The position numbers and the translations under genes were made by a program. From Fidelibacterota bacterium (lineage in GTDB: Bacteria; Marinisomatota; SORT01), in contig JADFMS010000006.1 of the NCBI GenBank assembly GCA_022563775.1, positions 1-44,890 on the forward strand: a DNA stretch of 44,890 nucleotides. The letters run 5' to 3'. Positions 39,103-44,890 of this stretch are shown here, one piece after another (the stretch's first letter is position 1; each line of letters opens with the position of its first letter). A model generated the notes under the pieces. The model saw only the letters and a program-made list of their open reading frames with translations, made no database searches and was not told the DNA's origin.

Positions 39103-39245
39103 TGTGCGAGTCAGGACGTCAATGACGCTCCTCTTAGCCCTGAATGCCTATCGCATCAAAGATGCGATAAGTTCCCCTCTAAAAAGAGGGGTGGATTCGA
39201 GACACAGCAGTGTCGAGAAGACGGGGTGTATAAGGAGCAGGAATT
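39103..39245. repeat. Composite multi-hairpin repeat element, copy 3 (inverted), in the tail cluster
   Basis: Read on the minus strand it gives the same module order as copies 1 and 2: GCTCCTTATACACCCCGTC, a hairpin (CTCGACACTGCTGTGTCTCG), ATCCACCCCTC with TTTTTAGAGGGGAA, ATCGCATCTTTGATGCGAT, and finally GTCCTGACTCGCAC. The first hairpin differs from copies 1 and 2, so the stem has been exchanged while its shape is kept. It separates the tail tube gene from the toxin pair. Confidence 0.85.
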
Positions 39246-39266
39246 TACCGTTATTACAATAGGTAT

Positions 39267-39758
39267 TTAAGCCGTCGCATCGTTTATAGTGAAGAAAGTG
39301 TCTGCGCCGTCTGCCGAAGGGAGTATCTCGAACTCAACGGGAACGAATGTGATACCGTCTCTCTTGAACGGTGATTCGGAATTGCCGAGCGAGACTATCT
39401 TTGCGAAAGTGAGTGTCCGGTCGAAGCCCGCCGGGTTGCCCTTTGACACAACGAAACTTCCCGTTACGGCTCCCCTGTCGGTTCCTCCGAAAGTGAGTGT
39501 CTGTCCCGAGATGCCGCTTGCCGGCAGTCCGTAACCGACTGCGAAGTTTGCCAACGCCGCTTCTGCGACATTCGCCTTTCCGAAGAGTCTTCTCCGGACA
39601 AGTTTCTTCTTCTGAACTCCCACCGACTGGTCAACCATCGCATCGAACCACTCCTGCTCCTGGCTGAGTACGAAACCGCCTTCCGTTGCTCCTAAGGCAA
39701 CTCCGTCGATGCTCAGATCCCCCTGCCCTACAAGTATGTTGTCAGTTGTTATAGCCAT
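39267..39758 (-). CDS. Phage major tail tube protein
   Basis: The 163-residue protein is beta-rich and of the right size for a siphophage tail tube monomer. It starts AITTDNILVGQGDLSIDGVALGATEGGF, then LSQEQEWFDAMVDQSVGVQKKKLVRRRLFGKANVAEA, and ends with TLTFAKIVSLGNSESPFKRDGITFVPVEFEILPS, the usual tube-fold order. It lies after the tail terminator gene and before the G chaperone, as expected. It was probably once next to G; a toxin pair and a repeat element now separate them. Confidence 0.78.
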   Translation of the reverse strand: MAITTDNILVGQGDLSIDGVALGATEGGFVLSQEQEWFDAMVDQSVGVQKKKLVRRRLFGKANVAEAALANFAVGYGLPASGISGQTLTFGGTDRGAVTGSFVVSKGNPAGFDRTLTFAKIVSLGNSESPFKRDGITFVPVEFEILPSADGADTFFTINDATA

Positions 39759-39803
39759 ATTTTCCTCTCATGTTGAAGTTTCATTTATAGACAAGTTGTC
39801 AGG

Positions 39804-39818
39804 GTGCGAGTCAGGATT
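39804..39818 (+). repeat. Element tag GTGCGAGTCAGGATT
   Basis: A solo copy of the 15-base tag that borders composite elements elsewhere (27211, 27865, and reversed at 20393). It is followed by CCTCCTGACCACCAC, which partly pairs with it. It is in the 155-base gap between tail tube and tail terminator genes, which otherwise shows no gene. Confidence 0.65.
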
Positions 39819-39913
39819 CCTCCTGACCACCACAAAATAATCAAAAACCGTAATGCGGCATCCTCCGTTAATCAAGGGGGAATCTGAATTAACGCTCTGA
39901 GGCGCTTGCCGCA

Positions 39914-40345
39914 TCACGTAGATTTTATCGCGAACATCTGAAACGTCAAATCCTGATGATGCTCCTTCTGGTGCTGGGGGTCATACAGCGCTTCGGAGCT
40001 TTTGTCGAGAAAGATACTCCTGATTCTGCCACCGGTGATGGTCATCTCCGCGTTGTGCAGCAGGTCGACCACCCTATCGGTTATATTTCCTAACCGTGTC
40101 ATGTCGACACTGCCGTTATCGCTGTCATCGGCGAACGCTTTGATCAGCAGCTGCCATCGTTCCATTTGCGATTCGTGCAGCTGCCGGCTTCCCTCTATCA
40201 TCAGCAGAGGATTATCGGTCTGCATCGGACGTTTTGAGCCTGTCCATATCTTTCCGCCGCTTCCGAGATACGATGCCCCTTGCAGTGTTGCGTCTGTGTC
40301 GAGCTGCCTCCACACCGCAGACAGAATTTCATTTTGAGCAAACAT
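39914..40345 (-). CDS. Tail terminator / minor tail-like protein
   Basis: The 143-residue protein occupies the place of the tail terminator between head closure and tail tube genes. It has an N-terminal helix (AQNEILSAVWRQLDTDATLQGA) and then alternating strands and helix (NPLLMIEGSRQLHESQMERWQLLIKAFADDSDNGSVDMTRLGNITDRVVDLLHNAEM). This is the alpha/beta pattern of gpU-like terminators. Its ATG shares a base with the TAG or TGA of the preceding gene (40345), so the two are coupled. Call based mainly on order and fold pattern. Confidence 0.6.
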   Translation of the reverse strand: MFAQNEILSAVWRQLDTDATLQGASYLGSGGKIWTGSKRPMQTDNPLLMIEGSRQLHESQMERWQLLIKAFADDSDNGSVDMTRLGNITDRVVDLLHNAEMTITGGRIRSIFLDKSSEALYDPQHQKEHHQDLTFQMFAIKST

Positions 40346-40692
40346 CAGCTTCTACTCCTTTCTCTCAGCAGAACTTCCCAGTGCGAACGCCAGTCCCGCT
40401 TGGCGACGATCTCATACTCTGTTCCCCCGTCGGAAACGATATCGCGTACCCTGAAATCGGAGCTTATTTTCGTGGCGGTGAACATGATGAGGTCAGCGCT
40501 CAGCTCTTCGCCCGAACCGTCCCGCACGATGTCGCTCCGCTTGGTAGTGTACGGCTGAATGTCACACTCGATTGCCGCTTGAATAGTTGTTGTGGAAGGA
40601 ATGTACTCACCGCTGATAGCGTTTTGCGTACCGGCGCTTTTTCGGAGAATGGAAACAGTCCGTTTGGATCTGTCGTCTATAAATGTCATCAC
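40345..40692 (-). CDS. Head closure (stopper)-like protein
   Basis: The 115-residue protein is beta-rich with the pattern of head-closure proteins such as SPP1 gp16 or HK97-type joining proteins: SKRTVSILRKSAGTQ, AIECDIQPYTTKRSD, LIMFTATKISSDFRVRDIVSDGGTEYEIVAKRDWRSHWEVLLRE. The end motif, a strand with DIVSDGGTEYEIV, is common in this family. It overlaps the upstream small membrane protein gene by four bases and touches the tail terminator gene. Such proteins close the portal after DNA packaging, so the cluster derives from a headed phage. Confidence 0.65.
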   Translation of the reverse strand: MMTFIDDRSKRTVSILRKSAGTQNAISGEYIPSTTTIQAAIECDIQPYTTKRSDIVRDGSGEELSADLIMFTATKISSDFRVRDIVSDGGTEYEIVAKRDWRSHWEVLLRERSRS

Positions 40693-40928
40693 TCCTGCTC
40701 TCTCCTTTTTAGGGCTTCCTTTATTTCTATAAGCGACTCTTCGATGTTTTTCAATCGAACGTCCAGGACATCTTTGCGCGCGTAATCTTTTTTTATGTTT
40801 TCAACTTCTTCTTTATATCCTGAGATACCGCCGTAGTTTATTCCCGCCGTGAAGATGACGGAGATTATCCCTATCAGCAGGAAGACACTGTTGAGGTTGA
40901 AACCGCCTCTTAGTTCTGAATTATTCAT
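40689..40928 (-). CDS. Small membrane protein with coiled coil
   Basis: The 79-residue protein has one membrane helix (SVFLLIGIISVIFTAGINYGG) and then a polar coiled coil (EEVENIKKDYARKDVLDVRLKNIEESLIEIKEALKRREQE). This layout resembles small phage XhlA-like or other lysis-linked proteins with the topology reversed. It might be a holin or spanin-type helper, but no endolysin is close, so the role is open. It overlaps the head-closure gene by four bases. Confidence 0.5.
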   Translation of the reverse strand: MNNSELRGGFNLNSVFLLIGIISVIFTAGINYGGISGYKEEVENIKKDYARKDVLDVRLKNIEESLIEIKEALKRREQE

Positions 40929-40974
40929 ATGCTTCCAATAAATTTTGTTTGCGAATCAGGATATCGAAATTACA

Positions 40975-41126
40975 GTCGTTGCGAGGAATGAAATGACGAA
41001 GCAATCTCATAATTAATACTGTGGAAAGATTTGAGATTGCTTCATCCGCTTGCTGACGGATTCGCAATGACAATAAAACCAGGTTAAGAGCCACCGCCGA
41101 TAGCGGGACTTTTGCTTGCCCTGACC
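40975..41126. repeat. Full-length inverted-repeat element plus CCGCCGAT module
   Basis: Best-preserved member of its family: arm GTCGTTGCGAGGAATGAAAT with GACGAAGCAATCTCA, a loop of about 25 bases, and arm TTGAGATTGCTTCATCC with GGATTCGCAATGAC. Nearly 97 bases can fold into one imperfect hairpin. After it comes GCCACCGCCGATAGCGGGAC with TTTTGCTTGCCCTGACCGC, matching 35884-35925. It lies between two neck genes; the reading frame that crosses it is not a gene. Confidence 0.85.
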
Positions 41127-41135
41127 GCAACTCAA

Positions 41136-41624
41136 TCACCCGCGAACCGTCCTGATAGTCTGTGGTCGAAAGCCGATCCGTTCGAAATTGTCCGCTAATT
41201 TGAGCAGATCTCTCTTCTCGAGTTCCACTTCCCCCCGCTCGTACCGCTGCCACGTATCATCGCTGGAGACGATAGCCCTGTATGCCAATGCAAGAGTCAG
41301 AAAGAGATTGTGAGAATAACCTTTCAGACGCAACGGTGTCGATTGAGCCGCTGTGAAACTGAAAAGCCCCTCGACGGGAGAGGAAGCATCCGCCGTGACG
41401 ATGTTATCCCCGCTGTCGATCAGAGTGAACCCGGATTCCACGTATTTGCCGGGAGATTCGAACACCTTCGCGTCAGAGTCATGCGACAGTATCGCTTTGT
41501 CAATATATTTCCTGTTCAGGTCAAACAGATTCTCCACCTGCCCGTCAGTCATTACGGAGGAGGAAATATCACCCCTGAAAAGCCTGAACCGGCTTATAAG
41601 TTCCGTCATTGTGCTTCGCGCCAT
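41136..41624 (-). CDS. Neck adaptor (head-tail connector)-like protein
   Basis: The 162-residue protein is the most upstream member of the tail cluster in the window. It has an N-terminal helical region (TELISRFRLFRGDISSSVMTDGQVENLFDLNRKYIDKAIL), a beta part (YVESGFTLIDSGDNIVTADASSPVEGLFSFTAAQ), and an ending helical part (HNLFLTLALAYRAIVSSDDTWQRYERGEVELEKRDLLKLADNFER), in keeping with adaptor proteins that connect portal and stopper. Identity to known families is low, so this is a context-based call. Normally capsid and portal genes precede it; here a repeat and a Fic gene do. Confidence 0.5.
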   Translation of the reverse strand: MARSTMTELISRFRLFRGDISSSVMTDGQVENLFDLNRKYIDKAILSHDSDAKVFESPGKYVESGFTLIDSGDNIVTADASSPVEGLFSFTAAQSTPLRLKGYSHNLFLTLALAYRAIVSSDDTWQRYERGEVELEKRDLLKLADNFERIGFRPQTIRTVRG

Positions 41625-41739
41625 CTTTTCGCTCTCCTATGTGTCAGCCTACCGACTGATTTCTATCTATTCGATTTATGTCAGGGTTGGTTGGTCTCAA
41701 AGAAAGTTGAGACGGGTGTGTCAGGAGTTGGAAGTTACC

Positions 41740-41812
41740 GTCATTGCGAGAAGTGACATAGTCACGACGTGGCAATCTCTATTTTATGACATTAAAAGAT
41801 GCGAGATTACCC
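41740..41812. repeat. Inverted-repeat element, short copy
   Basis: GTCATTGCGAGAAGTGACAT and GACGTGGCAATCTC (41767-41780) form one arm; the opposite arm is GATGCGAGATTACCC. A tag-like GGGTGTGTCAGGAGTT precedes it at 41714. It occupies the 237-base gap between the neck adaptor and Fic genes, which holds no gene. Confidence 0.7.
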
Positions 41813-41861
41813 GCTTGATTGTAGTCGTGCATGACAAGCAGGGTACAAGTCTTAGTTTATA

Positions 41862-43004
41862 CTATTCACCTAAATATAGTCTATATAAACCGGATTCGGT
41901 TTTAACTATCAATTTCGTCTTTTCAAGTTTAGATAAATCACGACCGGCTGCTCTTATTTTAACTTTTCTGTACAACGATTCAAATGGAGCGTTTTTGAAA
42001 ATACTCTTAGCAGAGAATTCGTATTTTTCATCATCCAAGCTTAGAATAGCCGTAAGTAAGTCATACTGTCGCTGATTTAAATCTCCATCATTCTGAAGCT
42101 CTAAATAATTGCTTTTCAGCGCTAACTTCCTTACCCATATCATTAATTTTGCATGAATATTTTCTAATGACCATATCATTCCATCCATCATAAAACCGAT
42201 GAACGGAGTCAAGTCCTGATTTTTATCTTGAATAGTTTTACTGAATACTATAAAGTATTCATCCAAATTTCGATAATAGTAGTTTGATAACATCTCCGGA
42301 GCATATTTATAGCCCGCGTATCTTAATAAGGAGGCTTCAAGTAATCTTGCCGTTCTGCCGTTCCCATCACTGAATGGATGAATCTTACCTAAATGATAGT
42401 GAGCAATTGCAGCACGATATATCGGATCGATAATCTTTAGATCAGCAGAATTTAACCACTCTTCATTAAATTTCATGAGTCTCACTACATCCTTTGCAAT
42501 CTTAGGAGGTTTATATATACCGCCATGCGCTTTATCACCAACCTCAACACCACTTCTCCTATATTTACCCGGAACATTTACTTCATTTTTTAGTCGTGCA
42601 GTAATTAATTTATGAGATACTAATATAAGATCCTCTTTGATGATTGGCATAACTCCTACCTCGCCATGCTCTTTCAATAAGCTATAAGCCACTCGTAGAT
42701 TTACTATTTGCTGCTCAGCATCATCCAATAATTCCTTTGAATTAGACTTATCCAACAGATCGCCGACTTCATCCTCTGTAAGGGGATTACCCTCTATCCC
42801 CGCCGTGCCGTGTATGGATTTTCTGATAACCTCTTCCTCTAATGCGTCAGCAAATTTTTGACCTATCGGAATTTGGTTAGCGTTATACAGAGTTTTAATC
42901 CTCAGCAATTTTTCGTTCAGTAGAGTTTCATCGAAATAACGGCTGAACTTAAATCGAGCCTTATTTGAGAGTATAACTGTTTTTATTTTATCGTTTTCTA
43001 ACAT
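41862..43004 (-). CDS. Fic family protein (AMP transferase fold) with intact Fic motif
   Basis: Starting at the ATG at 43004 (preceded by AGAGAAGAAG), the protein has 380 residues. The Fic motif is complete: HPFSDGNGRTARLLEASLLR (about 220). An N-terminal inhibitory helix, SIHGTAGIEGNPLTEDEV, has the T-x-x-x-E-G-N signature of self-inhibited class II Fic proteins. A winged-helix-like C-terminal part (QRQYDLLTAILSLDDEKYEFSAKSIFKNAP) follows. The enzyme would add AMP to a Tyr, Ser or Thr of a target protein. A TTG at 43052 is the -35 box and not a start codon. Confidence 0.88.
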   Translation of the reverse strand: MLENDKIKTVILSNKARFKFSRYFDETLLNEKLLRIKTLYNANQIPIGQKFADALEEEVIRKSIHGTAGIEGNPLTEDEVGDLLDKSNSKELLDDAEQQIVNLRVAYSLLKEHGEVGVMPIIKEDLILVSHKLITARLKNEVNVPGKYRRSGVEVGDKAHGGIYKPPKIAKDVVRLMKFNEEWLNSADLKIIDPIYRAAIAHYHLGKIHPFSDGNGRTARLLEASLLRYAGYKYAPEMLSNYYYRNLDEYFIVFSKTIQDKNQDLTPFIGFMMDGMIWSLENIHAKLMIWVRKLALKSNYLELQNDGDLNQRQYDLLTAILSLDDEKYEFSAKSIFKNAPFESLYRKVKIRAAGRDLSKLEKTKLIVKTESGLYRLYLGE

Positions 43005-43023
43005 CTTCTTCTCTTTTGATATG

Positions 43024-43052
43024 AATATAGGACTTAATCTGTAGTTTGTCAA
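43024..43052 (-). promoter_or_regulatory. Sigma70-type promoter of the Fic gene
   Basis: TTGACA (43052-43047) and TATATT (43029-43024) on the minus strand, 17 bases apart, ahead of the ATG at 43004. The 16 bases AATAATACTTGACAAA around the -35 box are the same as those ahead of hicA. The rest of 43053-43216 is AT-rich and shows no gene. Confidence 0.8.
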
Positions 43053-43216
43053 GTATTATTACGTATTTATGGCACGCTGAATGACCCACTTAACCTATTG
43101 TTTATACAGTTTATATGCAATATTATCTTGTTTATGTTGGCATACTGTTTGGCATTCTATTTGGCACCGTTTATGGTATAAGAAACGACATACAAATTTA
43201 CAGATTATCTATTAAA

Positions 43217-43447
43217 TTACTTCCTCCCCCTTTTCACCTTCCCCTCCCACTCGGCGATAGTGACGTTTTCTTCCATCTTGGGCAGTCGCCAGAGACCTGT
43301 AATCTCAGCCTTTATGAGTCTCCCCTTTTCGTCGATGTGATGCACAACGAGGTCGGAAACCTGTTTGATTTGCACTTTCCCTTTCGGCTTCACATCGAGC
43401 TCTAATATAAGTTTACTTCCGTCTACATAATATTTCAGACTGTTCAA
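43217..43447 (-). CDS. Small hypothetical protein, DUF2283-like pattern
   Basis: The 76-residue protein has a run of beta strands: LKYYVDGSKLILELDV, VQIKQVSDLVVHHIDEKGRLIKAEI. The V-x-x-x-DE-G-R-x-x-x-x-E-I ending is reminiscent of DUF2283, a family of small beta proteins often found beside toxins; the match is weak. Its ATG overlaps the stop of the glycosyltransferase gene (ATGA), so it is the second gene of that transcript. Function unknown. Confidence 0.5.
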   Translation of the reverse strand: MNSLKYYVDGSKLILELDVKPKGKVQIKQVSDLVVHHIDEKGRLIKAEITGLWRLPKMEENVTIAEWEGKVKRGRK

Positions 43448-44890
43448 GCTGCCTCCTTATCTGATTTTCTCCCTTTGAGCAGACCCCGTATGCCTTCCAT
43501 CTGCTTCTCTATCGAATAACGCTCGGCGATCTTCCGATAATGCTTTGAATTATAGGGTGAATCAGGCAGTATCATCGCCGCTGCCTCTCCGTCAGATCTG
43601 AAAAGAAACTCCTCTCCCCACAGTTCTTTCGCTCCTGGTCGGTCGATTATAATCGGTTTGATCCCCTTCGCCATCGCTTCGACAATCACATAAGAGAAAG
43701 ATTCCGATATGCTCGCGGAGACGAGATAATCAATGCCCTCGAACCAGCGATCCATATCATCCTGCCACGGTTCAATCAAAACCCGATTCGATAAAGCTAA
43801 ACGTTTGGTAAGATGTTCAAAGAATTTCTGTTCCTTGTCGCACTGCCATTCGCCTGCTATTTTCAGAACATAATCGTTTGGCAATTCGTTCAGAATATTC
43901 AGAATTGACGCTGCGTTTTTCCCTGCCTTCAAATAGCCGGCATGACCGAGCCTTTTGCCGTGCGAGCGTTTTTTGTATTTCCATTTCGAGAGGTCAATCC
44001 CGTTCGGTATGACATGAATATTCGCCGCTTTGGCTGTAGGAAACCGACAGAGGAAATCATTCTTCAGATGCTCGGAAACGAAGATCAGATCGTCAACGCT
44101 CTCCCAGTTTACCCGCTCGCCTACGGAAGTGTCATACGCCTCGAAGCCATGCACGCGACAGATGATCTGCTGCTCCCACCCCGCCATGCGTGTCGCTTCG
44201 GCGATATTGGCATCACAAAAATCAAACCAGAGAATATCCGCCCACCAAGCCAATGACGGATTGAATTCATTGGAAACCACGACGGTCTGATCTCCATCGA
44301 GTGATTCGGCTATCTCGACCGTGAACGAACCGAAGGAATCGAATATGACCAATTTTGATTTCCCGTCATGAATTTTCGCAATTTTCGAGACCTGTTTATC
44401 GGTTGCGGTCAATTGCTCCCGAATCACGCCTCGTAGCTGTACGATTGCGTCCTCCGCCTTATCTCGCAGGTTTGGCGGGAAATCACCGAACTGCCTCGCT
44501 TTCAAAACACAGTAAAGCGCCTGATCATACATGGCGTTCAGCTCATAAAGTTTTCCGAGATTCCATGCGGGCAGCCATGAGTAGAACGCTCCCGGATAGA
44601 ATACGGTCGAATCGGGCATCGGGTTTTCTTCAGCCAATGCTATCGCCCTCTTGAAACAGTCTTCCGCTTCGCTCCACTTCCGTTGAAGTACTTCCTCGTT
44701 GGTCGATTCTTCCGTATCGCCTGCGGTCTCGACCGCCTCGGCCGTGGTTTTAGCCACTTTCACCGCTATCTCTCCGAGCGTAACATACGCAAGCGGTATT
44801 TCGTACCTCATCATGATGCAGTCGTGAAACACTTTTTTTGCCTTCTCTTCCTGACCCAACGCCATTCGACATCTGCCTATCTGCCAGGTG
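43444..44890 (-). CDS. GT4-type glycosyltransferase with N-terminal TPR region (5' end beyond window)
   Basis: The frame is open to the window edge. An ATG at 44865 is possible, but the upstream codons (WQIGRCRMALGQEEKAKKVF) continue a TPR helix, so the gene very likely starts outside. TPR-like helices fill the first 150 residues. The GT-B part has DDLIFVSEHLKNDFLCRFP, IHVIPNGIDLSKWKY, LGHAGYLKAGKN and the E-x7-E signature in SASISESFSYVIVEAMAKGIKPII. GT4 enzymes retain the anomeric configuration and use nucleotide sugars. It may glycosylate a surface polymer or protein. It is translationally coupled to the small gene after it. Confidence 0.85.
   Translation of the reverse strand, partial: TWQIGRCRMALGQEEKAKKVFHDCIMMRYEIPLAYVTLGEIAVKVAKTTAEAVETAGDTEESTNEEVLQRKWSEAEDCFKRAIALAEENPMPDSTVFYPGAFYSWLPAWNLGKLYELNAMYDQALYCVLKARQFGDFPPNLRDKAEDAIVQLRGVIREQLTATDKQVSKIAKIHDGKSKLVIFDSFGSFTVEIAESLDGDQTVVVSNEFNPSLAWWADILWFDFCDANIAEATRMAGWEQQIICRVHGFEAYDTSVGERVNWESVDDLIFVSEHLKNDFLCRFPTAKAANIHVIPNGIDLSKWKYKKRSHGKRLGHAGYLKAGKNAASILNILNELPNDYVLKIAGEWQCDKEQKFFEHLTKRLALSNRVLIEPWQDDMDRWFEGIDYLVSASISESFSYVIVEAMAKGIKPIIIDRPGAKELWGEEFLFRSDGEAAAMILPDSPYNSKHYRKIAERYSIEKQMEGIRGLLKGRKSDKEAA

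Noticed and set aside
40921..41253. 110-codon minus-strand frame between neck genes
   Set aside because: It overlaps the adaptor gene in another frame and runs through the inverted-repeat element; its codons mirror the repeat, and no ribosome site is present.
43005..43052. TTG-initiated 16-residue extension of the Fic protein
   Set aside because: The TTG is the first part of a perfect TTGACA box with a matching -10; the ATG at 43004 has a purine-rich site before it.

Overview
The window reads as a chromosome segment of a Gram-negative bacterium: it encodes a TolC-type outer-membrane protein, an RND pump and several secreted proteins with classic signal peptides. Gene content and protein style (fused NnrD/NnrE, a secreted all-beta protein behind an ECF sigma factor, a signal-peptide TPR protein, a pyrophosphate-type phosphofructokinase, intergenic stem-loop repeats) suggest an uncultured or little-studied member of the FCB group (Marinimicrobia, Ignavibacteria or Calditrichota-like). 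That placement is an inference; there is no rRNA gene in the window.

Layout. 1-5.35 kb (minus): threonine aldolase, TrkA, TrkH, an enoyl-CoA hydratase and the start of a DRE-TIM metallolyase. 5.5-13.9 kb (plus): a GNAT acetyltransferase, a PadR regulator with palindromic operators, a response regulator, an alpha/beta hydrolase, a DUF1330 protein and a YHS protein, with several very short ORFs at gene starts, then a TolC/RND pair. 14.2-20.1 kb (minus): a tight housekeeping operon HAD-acpS-nnrDE-vanZ-recN-murA. 20.5-22.0 kb (plus): an ECF sigma factor overlapping a secreted LiaF/toast-rack-like protein. 22.3-27.0 kb (minus): pfk-pgk-tpiA-secG, tRNA-Leu(GAG) and a TPR protein. 27.4-28.8 kb: a small membrane protein and a TauE/SafE permease among repeats.

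29.2-43.1 kb (all minus) is the accessory part: a phage-derived neck and tail cluster in canonical order. It runs neck adaptor, small membrane protein, head closure, tail terminator, tail tube, G and frameshifted G-T chaperone, two short proteins where a tape measure should be, a lectin-decorated distal tail protein, and a tail hub/Tal protein. No terminase, portal, capsid, integrase or lysis gene is visible. Three toxin modules are interleaved: Fic at the upstream end, a MazF/PemK pair inside, and a HicA-HicB-SecB-like toxin-antitoxin-chaperone set at the downstream end. The last lies between an intact tail-gene 3' end and a second, orphan copy of that 3' end. After it come a small hypothetical gene and a GT4 glycosyltransferase that runs off the window.

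Between genes, in both the housekeeping and the tail regions, sit copies of two dispersed repeat families: a composite multi-hairpin element often ending in the tag GTGCGAGTCAGGATT, and a GTCATTGCGAGG...GCAATCTC inverted-repeat element. Their presence between tail genes suggests the cluster has long been resident and may be domesticated, comparable in architecture to a gene transfer agent or tail-like particle.
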